Shown here: in pieces, positions 45,109 to 52,753 of the stretch
Layout of the letters: each line of letters starts with the position of its first letter
How positions within the stretch are numbered: position 1 is the first letter of the stretch
Assembly: GCF_947501425.1 (NCBI RefSeq)
Contig: NZ_CANMVN010000010.1
Coordinates: 124,001 to 188,000 of the forward strand
Reading direction: 5' to 3'
Length of the DNA stretch: 64,000 bases
From: an uncultured Psychroserpens sp.
GTDB lineage: Bacteria > Bacteroidota > Bacteroidia > Flavobacteriales > Flavobacteriaceae
Position numbers and translations under genes: made by a program
The notes under the pieces: generated by a model
Told to the model about the DNA's origin: nothing
Database searches by the model: none
The model's input: only the letters and a program-made list of their open reading frames with translations

Positions 45109-46619
45109 ATTACAATAAGAGCATACTTCGCGTTATTATAATTGCCTCCTACATTATGGTCATTACTTTAATCATAGCTGGTATAAGTGCCTTATTTGGA
45201 TATCTAAATACTGGTGCAGATCGCAGTACAATTCTTCATACTGAAATACAAAAAATTGAACAATACCTCCCTAAAGTGATATGGGCTCCATTATCCAACG
45301 AAGGTAGAGTTATGGACAAAGAAAATTTAAAATCTATAGAAAATAATTATCTGGATGCATGGTATGTAAAACACATTGCCTACAAAACCAATCGTACTGA
45401 TGGAATTAAAGATTACTATACAGACAATGCCAGATCAAATATCTTTGATTTTATTCAATACAACACCTCGCAAAATATTAGTATTGAATCTACAACTCTT
45501 GAACATCATCCAACTCTAGATTTTTTTAGTGAAGATGGACAATTAGCAATCATCACCGATAAAGATGTTGTTGAATATAAACGTGTTTTTCAAAATGAAA
45601 AATTTGTTTTAGAATCTACGGAAATATCCACTTATAAGGTAATTCTTCTACGTGAAGATGGGTTTTGGCGCATTAGACATATGGTGAAAAAATCTACTGA
45701 AGACTATAATGACAACACAGAACATGTAGCTACTGAACATCTGAATATTAAGGGAATAAATTACTACCCCAAGGATACACCATGGCAAATGTTTAGTGAT
45801 ACATTTTCAAGAGATACTATAGCAAAAGATTTCAAAATAATTAAAGACGCAGGCTTAAATACCATTCGAATGTTTATTCAATATGAAGACTTTGGAAAAG
45901 CAAATATTGATAAATCAAAACTTGAAAAACTAAAAAGCACACTAGATATTGCTCAAAATAATAACTTGAAAGTTGTTATGACCCTTTTTGATTTTTATGG
46001 AGATTATTCTGTATTAGATTGGACTTTAAATAGGCGTCATGCCGAGACTCTAGTCACCGAACTTAAAGCTCATGATGCTATTCTCGCCTGGGATATTAAA
46101 AATGAACCTGATTTAGATTTTGAATCTCGAGGAAAAGAGGAAGTGATTGCATGGTTAGACAATATGATACATCTCGTAAAATCTATAGATAAGCATCACC
46201 CAATCACCATTGGCTGGTCTAATAGTGAAAGCGCCTTACTGTTAAAAGACAAAGTAGATTTTGTAAGCTTTCATTATTACGACGATTTGGAGAATTTAGA
46301 TCAGACTGTAACCACTCTAAAAACATCTATTCCTAATAAAACTATAGTGATGGGCGAGTTTGGAATGTCATCCTACAACGGGTTTTGGAAACCGTTTGGA
46401 AGTAATAACAAAGATCAGGCAAATTATCATAAAAAAGCCCAGGAAATTATTGCAAATCATAATTTACAATTTATGTCCTGGACACTTTACGACTTTGAGA
46501 ATATACCAAAAGATGTTGTAGGTAAACTTCCATGGCGTAGGCATACTCAAAAGCAATTTGGCTTCATCAATAAGAATGGGGCAAAAAAGTCAGCGTTTAA
46601 ATATATTTCTGGACAGTAG
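45102..46619 (+). CDS. Membrane-anchored GH5-like (GH-A clan) glycoside hydrolase
   Basis: 505 residues. One N-terminal membrane segment (~9-34) with the bulk outside the inner membrane. Residues ~40-205 form an NTF2/SnoaL-like domain. The C-terminal barrel (~220-500) has KNEPD with E335 (acid/base) and VMGEFG with E419 (nucleophile), spaced as in clan GH-A (GH5/GH2-like). It probably trims or cuts the polysaccharide made by this locus, as the hydrolases of synthase-dependent systems do, rather than digesting food. It ends with a 23-bp convergent overlap with the GT4 gene. Confidence 0.8.
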   Translation: MVNYNKSILRVIIIASYIMVITLIIAGISALFGYLNTGADRSTILHTEIQKIEQYLPKVIWAPLSNEGRVMDKENLKSIENNYLDAWYVKHIAYKTNRTDGIKDYYTDNARSNIFDFIQYNTSQNISIESTTLEHHPTLDFFSEDGQLAIITDKDVVEYKRVFQNEKFVLESTEISTYKVILLREDGFWRIRHMVKKSTEDYNDNTEHVATEHLNIKGINYYPKDTPWQMFSDTFSRDTIAKDFKIIKDAGLNTIRMFIQYEDFGKANIDKSKLEKLKSTLDIAQNNNLKVVMTLFDFYGDYSVLDWTLNRRHAETLVTELKAHDAILAWDIKNEPDLDFESRGKEEVIAWLDNMIHLVKSIDKHHPITIGWSNSESALLLKDKVDFVSFHYYDDLENLDQTVTTLKTSIPNKTIVMGEFGMSSYNGFWKPFGSNNKDQANYHKKAQEIIANHNLQFMSWTLYDFENIPKDVVGKLPWRRHTQKQFGFINKNGAKKSAFKYISGQ

Positions 46620-47829
46620 ATGGTTCTAAATCTTTTTCATTAGAAACCATTTTACAGCTTTTTATGCTGTTAAATACGTTCAAGTACATCTCTGTTATTG
46701 TAGACATTGGAAAGGCTGTAGCTGCTTTATAATTGGCCTTACCTAAAGCTATTCTATAATCAGTATTAGTAACAATAGATGCAATTGCAGTTGCTAAACT
46801 TGTAACAGAAGTAGGATCAAAGAATTGGCCTTGATAACCTTCTTCTTTGATTAGTAATGCTAAATCACCAATATCTGGCATAACAACGGCCTTACCGTAA
46901 CTACCAGCCTGATGTAAAACACCTGAGCTTCCGGTTGTTGATGTATATGGAAACACAACAACTGCACTCTCATTAAACAGCTTTGGCACTTCAGTTTCTT
47001 CAACATAACCCGTAAATCGTATTTGAGGTATGTGCTTATATTTTTCTTTGACGCTTGCTAAATAACCTGGTACATTTGGATTATCAGTTCCTGCAATTAC
47101 AATTTCTAAATTCAATCCAGTCGAAGCTCTAACAAGCGCGACAGCTTCTATCATGGATTCTACTTTTTTATAGGTTCCAAATTTACCAAAGGTCATGATC
47201 TGCAATGGTCCGTTGGGAATTGTATAATCTGGTTTTTCCAGACCTATTTCAAATGTTCCATGTGGAATTAATGTTACATTATTCGCCTTATACTTCTCTT
47301 GTAAAATTGTAACGTATTTCTGCATAGTCACTGCAACAGTATCAGCTTGTAAGATCAGCCTAGTTAAGCAGGATCCAATAAATCCATAGACGTTTTGCAT
47401 CAATGCATTGGAGGTAAATCCTGCAGACCCTAAATCAACTTCTTCTAAAATATTGTGAAGCAAGACGATATTAGGAATACCTTTAAGTTTACAAATCAAA
47501 GGCATTAATAGTCCTAATGCAGCAGCTACCTTTTTATCACCAAACTTCATAAATTGAAGGTTGAAGAGAACTGCATCTGGTTTCATCTGATGTAGAGCTT
47601 TAGTCATATGAAAAACATTTGTATAGCTATTGAATTTCCAACATTCTCTCACAGTTATTTTACAACCGTTTTCAGTAAAATTAATGTCTTTATTACCTTC
47701 GGTCTTATCGGTTAGCAAGATTAGTTCAGTAATAGATTCTTTTTGTCTAAAATGTTTGACTAGATGGTATGCATATTCATTTAAAGTGACTTTACTCGGT
47801 GGATATGCTGTTACTATTGCTAATTTCAT
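46597..47829 (-). CDS. GT4 glycosyltransferase
   Basis: 410 residues, cytosolic, GT-B fold. The N-terminal Rossmann domain (~1-200) begins KLAIVTAYPPSKV. The C-terminal domain holds TFGKFGTYKKVE, the nucleotide-sugar part VVFPYTSTTGSSGVLHQAGSYGK and the final crossing helix. Members transfer sugars from NDP-donors to growing chains; PelF is also GT4. It has its own transcription start region with repeat pair B, 76 bp upstream. The neighbouring flippase and barrel exporter suggest it builds the exported polymer; its sugar donor cannot be read from sequence. Confidence 0.85.
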   Translation of the reverse strand: MKLAIVTAYPPSKVTLNEYAYHLVKHFRQKESITELILLTDKTEGNKDINFTENGCKITVRECWKFNSYTNVFHMTKALHQMKPDAVLFNLQFMKFGDKKVAAALGLLMPLICKLKGIPNIVLLHNILEEVDLGSAGFTSNALMQNVYGFIGSCLTRLILQADTVAVTMQKYVTILQEKYKANNVTLIPHGTFEIGLEKPDYTIPNGPLQIMTFGKFGTYKKVESMIEAVALVRASTGLNLEIVIAGTDNPNVPGYLASVKEKYKHIPQIRFTGYVEETEVPKLFNESAVVVFPYTSTTGSSGVLHQAGSYGKAVVMPDIGDLALLIKEEGYQGQFFDPTSVTSLATAIASIVTNTDYRIALGKANYKAATAFPMSTITEMYLNVFNSIKSCKMVSNEKDLEPSTVQKYI

Positions 47830-47904
47830 ATACTGGATTTTTACTATTTTTAATTATTAATTTCATTGTAAATTTGCACTATAAAACTCAGTATAATTGA
47901 CAAC

Positions 47905-47938
47905 TGTAGACCGAATGCTGTTTACTGTAGATGAAAGG
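47905..47938 (-). promoter_or_regulatory. LytTR-type site B upstream of GT4
   Basis: ACTGTAGA occurs twice, 21 bp apart (47903 and 47924); the second full half-site is TGTAGATGAAAGG. It starts 76 bp before the GT4 start, in the same orientation as the other sites. No TANNTTTG is found at the expected 49-bp position (the minus strand reads TAATTAAA there). Confidence 0.6.
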
Positions 47939-47959
47939 AATAAAGGCTTCGATTTCGTT

Positions 47960-49207
47960 TTAAGCCTTTTTCAAAATAGAATCAAAAATGAAGTATCCTA
48001 GTTGAAATACAAGAAGTAGTATCATTGCTGCAATTTGCATTTGTACTACTTGCTCTAAACTTTCATGCCATACAATAACCAAAGCCATTTGAAGTAAGCC
48101 AAAAAGGCCAGAAAACAGCACAGGAATATAACGATCTAAGGATAAATAGTAATAGGCAAAAATATTTGAGATTGCAAACAAACCTGTGGCTAAGGCATAT
48201 TTCCAAAGTAATGGTGCCATGGCTAAATAGCTTTTCCCAAACAGCAATGTAATTCCTAATTCAGGGCATATGGCACATGCACAAATAATTACCAAAGCAA
48301 TTACTGCGATGTATCCAATGTATTTAAACAAAATTGGTGCAGTTGACTTACCGTCTTTTTTAAGCTGAACAACTTTAGGAAGTAAGAGCATTACAAACAT
48401 CCAGGCCAGAAAGTACACAATGCGTCCAACAAGAGCCAATGACGCATAGAGACCAGCCTCATAAGATGGAAAATAATGTTTAACCAATAGAATATCACTA
48501 TTATTTATAATAATTTGAGTGAGTTCGTAAAACGCTGTGATTACAAAAAAACGTCGAATTTGTCTTGAGTATTCAAACTCTAAATCAAATGATGTTTTAA
48601 ACTGAAAGCGTCTGAACTTAAACGGTATTAAACCAAAACCAAATGAGATCAAGATTCCAATAGCTATGACGATTGATGATTGTATTTGAAATAAAAATAT
48701 TAATCCGAGTGTAAAGATCAACCGGCTTAACATTTCAGCTTGATAAGTGATAGATAAAGATTTAAAAGCGCTCTGACCTTGATATACTCCTCGGTTTACA
48801 CTCATTAAAAAATACAAAGGGACACCAATTCCGAAAATGACAAACATACCAGAAGAAGAGGTGTGAAACCATTGTTGTAACTGACTTGAAAATCCAATAA
48901 TCAAGAGTCCGAAAGCAACACCTATAAGGCATGCATTTCTATAGATATTAGAAATGAATTTTGTAAAAACATGATGCTCGAAAATAACTGAGAATTTTGC
49001 TGTAACCAATTGAAAGGTCATGGCTACAAAGGACAATACTAATAAAAATGTTATTAAAACTGCAGCATCAGCAAACTGCTCAGGTCCTAAAAGACGACCT
49101 AAAATAAGGTTGTATCCATAGTTACCTGCATTAACCAACAAAACACTCAACATAAACAGTTGTTCTGGTGTCAACATTTTCGATTTAATTACTGAAATTA
49201 CCTGCAT
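47960..49207 (-). CDS. Polysaccharide flippase (MATE/Wzx/PelG-like)
   Basis: 415 residues from ATG 49207. An upstream in-frame ATG at 49279 would overlap the STAS gene by 46 bp and add a charged, non-membrane extension, so I reject it. Twelve or more membrane segments in the MOP-superfamily pattern. The family moves lipid-linked or nascent glycans across the inner membrane, and PelG is a related example. It follows the STAS gene by 26 bp in one operon, which suggests that STAS controls the flippase or associated synthase. Confidence 0.85.
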   Translation of the reverse strand: MQVISVIKSKMLTPEQLFMLSVLLVNAGNYGYNLILGRLLGPEQFADAAVLITFLLVLSFVAMTFQLVTAKFSVIFEHHVFTKFISNIYRNACLIGVAFGLLIIGFSSQLQQWFHTSSSGMFVIFGIGVPLYFLMSVNRGVYQGQSAFKSLSITYQAEMLSRLIFTLGLIFLFQIQSSIVIAIGILISFGFGLIPFKFRRFQFKTSFDLEFEYSRQIRRFFVITAFYELTQIIINNSDILLVKHYFPSYEAGLYASLALVGRIVYFLAWMFVMLLLPKVVQLKKDGKSTAPILFKYIGYIAVIALVIICACAICPELGITLLFGKSYLAMAPLLWKYALATGLFAISNIFAYYYLSLDRYIPVLFSGLFGLLQMALVIVWHESLEQVVQMQIAAMILLLVFQLGYFIFDSILKKA

Positions 49208-49233
49208 GTTTTTTTTATTTAGTAGCTTTTCTA

Positions 49234-49512
49234 TTATGCTGCAAAAGAACTTTTGTAATCCTCGTATATATCTTTGCATCCATTTCCAATAATTGAAAAC
49301 ACATGATTACTTTTAAATGCAGTTGCCATTAAAATTTTAAAAGCTTCTACTCCCGAAGAATCAATAGAACTAACATGATCGATATCTACTGTGATATCTT
49401 TTACCGTATTAATGATGTGTTCAAAATGACTAATAAATGATCTGGTTGTTGTTGCATTTAAACTTCCGTGTAATTGAAAAGTTCCGTTTTCTTCTAAAAT
49501 TTGTAGTGCCAT
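49234..49512 (-). CDS. STAS-domain protein with phosphorylatable serine
   Basis: 92 residues, a single SpoIIAA-like STAS domain. The motif DSSG (51-54) keeps Ser53, the position phosphorylated in anti-anti-sigma factors. It is a paralogue of the DRYG protein at 36541-36819. It is co-transcribed with the flippase and preceded by repeat pair C. It probably regulates export or synthesis through a phospho-switch with a kinase encoded elsewhere. Confidence 0.85.
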   Translation of the reverse strand: MALQILEENGTFQLHGSLNATTTRSFISHFEHIINTVKDITVDIDHVSSIDSSGVEAFKILMATAFKSNHVFSIIGNGCKDIYEDYKSSFAA

Positions 49513-49587
49513 AATCTTGATTTTTTAAGGGTTATGCGTTTTAATTTGACGCTAATATCCGAACATATTCCACGTATGCCCTTTTGA

Positions 49588-49621
49588 TTTCGACGGATGG
49601 CAGTTTGCTGTAGATGAATGA
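49588..49621 (-). promoter_or_regulatory. LytTR-type site C between STAS-flippase operon and TPR-barrel gene
   Basis: Half-sites TTTCGACGGATGG (from 49588) and TGTAGATGAATGA (from 49609), 21 bp apart. The site begins 76 bp before the STAS ATG (49512) and ends 45 bp before the divergent exporter ATG (49666), so both units may respond. No exact -7 box is seen at 49 bp. Confidence 0.65.
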
Positions 49622-49665
49622 AGTGGTCTTCATCCGTAACTTGCAAATAAGCAAATCAAACCTAT

Positions 49666-51729
49666 ATGAAGACTTTAAAATCATTGATCTATCTTACTTT
49701 TTTGTTCATTAGCATATCTGTTAGTTCACAACAAATGCAGAAAGGTTTTAACTATCTGGAAACAGGACAATATGAACAAGCCCAATTATTTTTTGAAAAC
49801 ATTCTCAAAGAGTTTCCAAATAATAAAACAGCACGTTTATGCTACGGAAGAGCCATTGGTCTAAACGGAAATCCAGAAAAAGCAAATGCTGTTTTCACTA
49901 AACTTCTCAATGAATATCCAACCGATTTTGAGGTGAAGTTAAATTATGGCGAATCGCTGTTATGGAATGAACAATTCTCTGAAGCGAAAACATATTATAA
50001 TGCCTTAGTAGAGGAAGCTCCAAAAAATTTCTCTGCACTATTGGGATACGCAAACACATTATCTAACTTAAAAGCATATGATATGGCGTTATTATATGTA
50101 AACAGCGCTCTAGAAGTCTCACCAGGAAACACCAATGCTCTCATCTCAAAAAAATATATCAACTTAGGGTTTGCTTATTCTAAACAACAAGCGCAACAAT
50201 ACGATGAAGCCGAAACCTTATTAATTCAAAATCTGGAATTTCTAGGAGAGGACAAAGAGACCTTAATGAATCTTGCCAATTTATATTTAATTACAAATTC
50301 ATTAGATTTTGCTGAAAGCACCTACAACAGATTGGCTAAAAACCCATCAAACCAGATAGAAGCCATAAATGGATTGGCGCTAGTAGCGCACCTTCACGGA
50401 AAAGAGAAAAAGGCATTGCAACTAAGTACTAATGCATATAAGCTCTTAGATTCTGATACTTCGGAAAAAGTTACACAACAAACCACTGAACGCTACATAC
50501 AGGCTTTAATATGGAATAAAACTTTTAACAAAGCCGAGAGACTTATTGAAGCTTTAATGCTCAAGCAACCTAATGAAAATTGGATTCTCGCATTAAGAGC
50601 AACATTAAATATTTACAAAAGTAACTTTAAAAAAAGTCTGGAAGATTACAATAGAATACTTGTAAATGATAGCACTTCATTTGATGGAAATCTCGGTAAG
50701 GCTAATGCTTTGAAAGCCTTAGGCTATTATGATGATGCCTACACTTCTGCAGAAAACACATTAAAGTTTTACACCAATCAAAAGGATGCAATGAATTTTA
50801 TAACTGTCTTAAATGAGAATTTTTCACCTGTCTTGGATTCCAGAACATCCTATACATTTGATAATGGCGATAATAAAGCTTTTTCATTTGGTACGAAGGT
50901 ATCATTTCCAATAACAACAAAATTCAAACTCCTTGGAAGTTATAACTACAGAACTACAAACAATGCGGTAACTAAGATTAAAGCTAACTCTAATGATATA
51001 TCTGTGGGGCTTTCTTACCAACTCCTAAATACAATTACATTTAAAGGTACAGCAGGATTAACTTCAGCTAGATCAGAAAACAACGATTTCACACAACTCT
51101 TAACAGATATATCGTTTCATATCAAACCTTTTAAAATGCAAACCTTAGATTTAGGATACAAACGCGATATTCAAAGTTTTAATGCTGATCTCTTAGCACG
51201 AGAGATTGTTCAGAATAATTTTTATGCCAATTACAACCTAAGTTCAAATTATAATCTTGGTTGGTTTACACAATATATGTATACATCACAAAACGACGAA
51301 AACACAAGACATTTACTATTTACCTCATTATATTATAACCTACTATCAAAACCGTCACTAAAACTCGGACTCAACTATCAATACATTACATTTAAAGAGC
51401 AGGTTCCTAATATTTACTTTAGTCCAGAATCATTTCAAGCAGGAGAAGTCTTTTTAAATTGGATCAAAGATGTAAATACAGCCAAACCAAAAACATGGTT
51501 CTATGAGTTAACGGCTGCAACAGGCATACAAATTATAGATGATGGCACACAGCAGAGCACCTATAGATTTCAGGGTAAATTAGGCTATAAGATTTCAGAT
51601 CGAAGTATGTTTAATCTCTTTGGAGCACGCAGCAATATTGCCTCTGCTACAGCTGCTGGTTTTACTTTTACAGAAATTGGATTACGATTTAAGTATCGAT
51701 TTGGAGATCGGAATATTTTTAAGAAGTAG
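49666..51729 (+). CDS. TPR protein with C-terminal outer-membrane barrel (polysaccharide exporter-like)
   Basis: 687 residues. Signal peptide to ~SVSSQ (22). About ten TPR-type helical repeats (~25-385) precede a beta-barrel (~395-687) ending in the aromatic-rich GLRFKYRFGDRNIF, similar to the YaiO family. TPR plus barrel is the layout of the outer-membrane exporters BcsC, PgaA and PelB, although the barrel here is of the size used by ~12-14 strands. It probably guides the polymer through the periplasm and outer membrane. It is divergent from STAS-flippase with site C between. Confidence 0.82.
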   Translation: MKTLKSLIYLTFLFISISVSSQQMQKGFNYLETGQYEQAQLFFENILKEFPNNKTARLCYGRAIGLNGNPEKANAVFTKLLNEYPTDFEVKLNYGESLLWNEQFSEAKTYYNALVEEAPKNFSALLGYANTLSNLKAYDMALLYVNSALEVSPGNTNALISKKYINLGFAYSKQQAQQYDEAETLLIQNLEFLGEDKETLMNLANLYLITNSLDFAESTYNRLAKNPSNQIEAINGLALVAHLHGKEKKALQLSTNAYKLLDSDTSEKVTQQTTERYIQALIWNKTFNKAERLIEALMLKQPNENWILALRATLNIYKSNFKKSLEDYNRILVNDSTSFDGNLGKANALKALGYYDDAYTSAENTLKFYTNQKDAMNFITVLNENFSPVLDSRTSYTFDNGDNKAFSFGTKVSFPITTKFKLLGSYNYRTTNNAVTKIKANSNDISVGLSYQLLNTITFKGTAGLTSARSENNDFTQLLTDISFHIKPFKMQTLDLGYKRDIQSFNADLLAREIVQNNFYANYNLSSNYNLGWFTQYMYTSQNDENTRHLLFTSLYYNLLSKPSLKLGLNYQYITFKEQVPNIYFSPESFQAGEVFLNWIKDVNTAKPKTWFYELTAATGIQIIDDGTQQSTYRFQGKLGYKISDRSMFNLFGARSNIASATAAGFTFTEIGLRFKYRFGDRNIFKK

Positions 51730-51769
51730 GCACAGCAAACAATGTCCTAAGTATTCTTATAAACGGTAT

Positions 51770-52552
51770 CTATTTGGTTAATTCTATTTGAAACTTTGTA
51801 GCATCAAATGCCATTTTTAATCCTCTAAGATTAGGTTCAGTTTTATTAGTCTCAAATAATTCATTAAGATATTCGGTTTGCTTAGCAACTTTGCCTTTAT
51901 CTTTTTTGAAGATTTGATATTTCAAGAGAAGTAAATTAGCCATGATTTCATCAGATATATCCAAATCACTTGCTTTAAGAAATTCGTCTAATGCACTTTT
52001 TACCTCAGCATCGTTTTCGGGTAGTTCATCAAACAGATAAGCATTAGCTAAATCAGATTTATTCATACTTGAGTAATCATTCTCGCTAGACATATCTTTC
52101 CTGTAGGTCATTTTGTTTCCATTTAAAAAATACCATCTCGTGTAGGAATCGTTTTCTATTTTTATGTCTTTCTCAAATTCCTTTTTCTTTGTGCTCCAAT
52201 TTGTAAAAGCAATTAAAAGCTCTGTTCCGTCATCTTTTTTCAATATTGCAAATCGGATTAAGTAATTCCTGTTTCCTGGTTTTTCAATTTCAATGTCTAA
52301 TTTATTGTCTACTGAAACATACTTCATTAGAGCACTTAGAATAGAGGAAACATCTTCCGGACTTGCTTCTGGAAATAAGTTTTCTCTCAAAAACAGATCA
52401 ATATAAAGATAATGGGTTAAATAAAATTCGTCTATTTTTAGATAATTAGACTCCGTTAAATTATCAGATTTTATTTTGATTTGTTCTGATTGAGCATATC
52501 CAAAATTTGTGAATATTATTAATAGTAAAATCGGAATTACTTTTCTTTTCAT
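51770..52552 (-). CDS. Exported protein of unknown function
   Basis: 260 residues with a Sec signal peptide ending near NFGYAQ (21). The mature protein is charged and rich in Lys, Glu, Asp and Leu, with no recognised domain. The first half looks alpha/beta with a strand-rich segment (DGTELLIAFTNWSTKKKEF); the second half is mainly helical. It is convergent with the exporter gene and has no LytTR-type repeat upstream, so it may not belong to the same regulon. Confidence 0.65.
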   Translation of the reverse strand: MKRKVIPILLLIIFTNFGYAQSEQIKIKSDNLTESNYLKIDEFYLTHYLYIDLFLRENLFPEASPEDVSSILSALMKYVSVDNKLDIEIEKPGNRNYLIRFAILKKDDGTELLIAFTNWSTKKKEFEKDIKIENDSYTRWYFLNGNKMTYRKDMSSENDYSSMNKSDLANAYLFDELPENDAEVKSALDEFLKASDLDISDEIMANLLLLKYQIFKKDKGKVAKQTEYLNELFETNKTEPNLRGLKMAFDATKFQIELTK

Positions 52553-52664
52553 TTTAAACGTTTGTGTAGTGTATTACATGTTATATCACATCTAAGATAA
52601 CATTATTTATTCAACAAGATTACACAACGTTTACCTTTTATTAAAAATGAAACGGTAACAACAT

Positions 52665-52697
52665 AAAAAAGGCAAAAGCTTTCGCTTTTGCCTTTAC
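52665..52697 (-). terminator. Terminator of the large T9SS protein gene
   Basis: Perfect 12-bp stem (52668-52679 with 52684-52695), 4-nt loop, T run on the minus strand, 57 bp beyond the stop at 52754. Confidence 0.85.
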
Positions 52698-52753
52698 TCA
52701 AAACAACTTAACAGCAAATCTCCTTGTAAGTTGAATCAAGAACTAAACTAGGG

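Noticed and set aside
49208-49279. Extended flippase start at 49279
   Set aside because: It would overlap the STAS gene by 46 bp and add a charged non-membrane segment; the ATG at 49207 directly precedes the first hydrophobic region.
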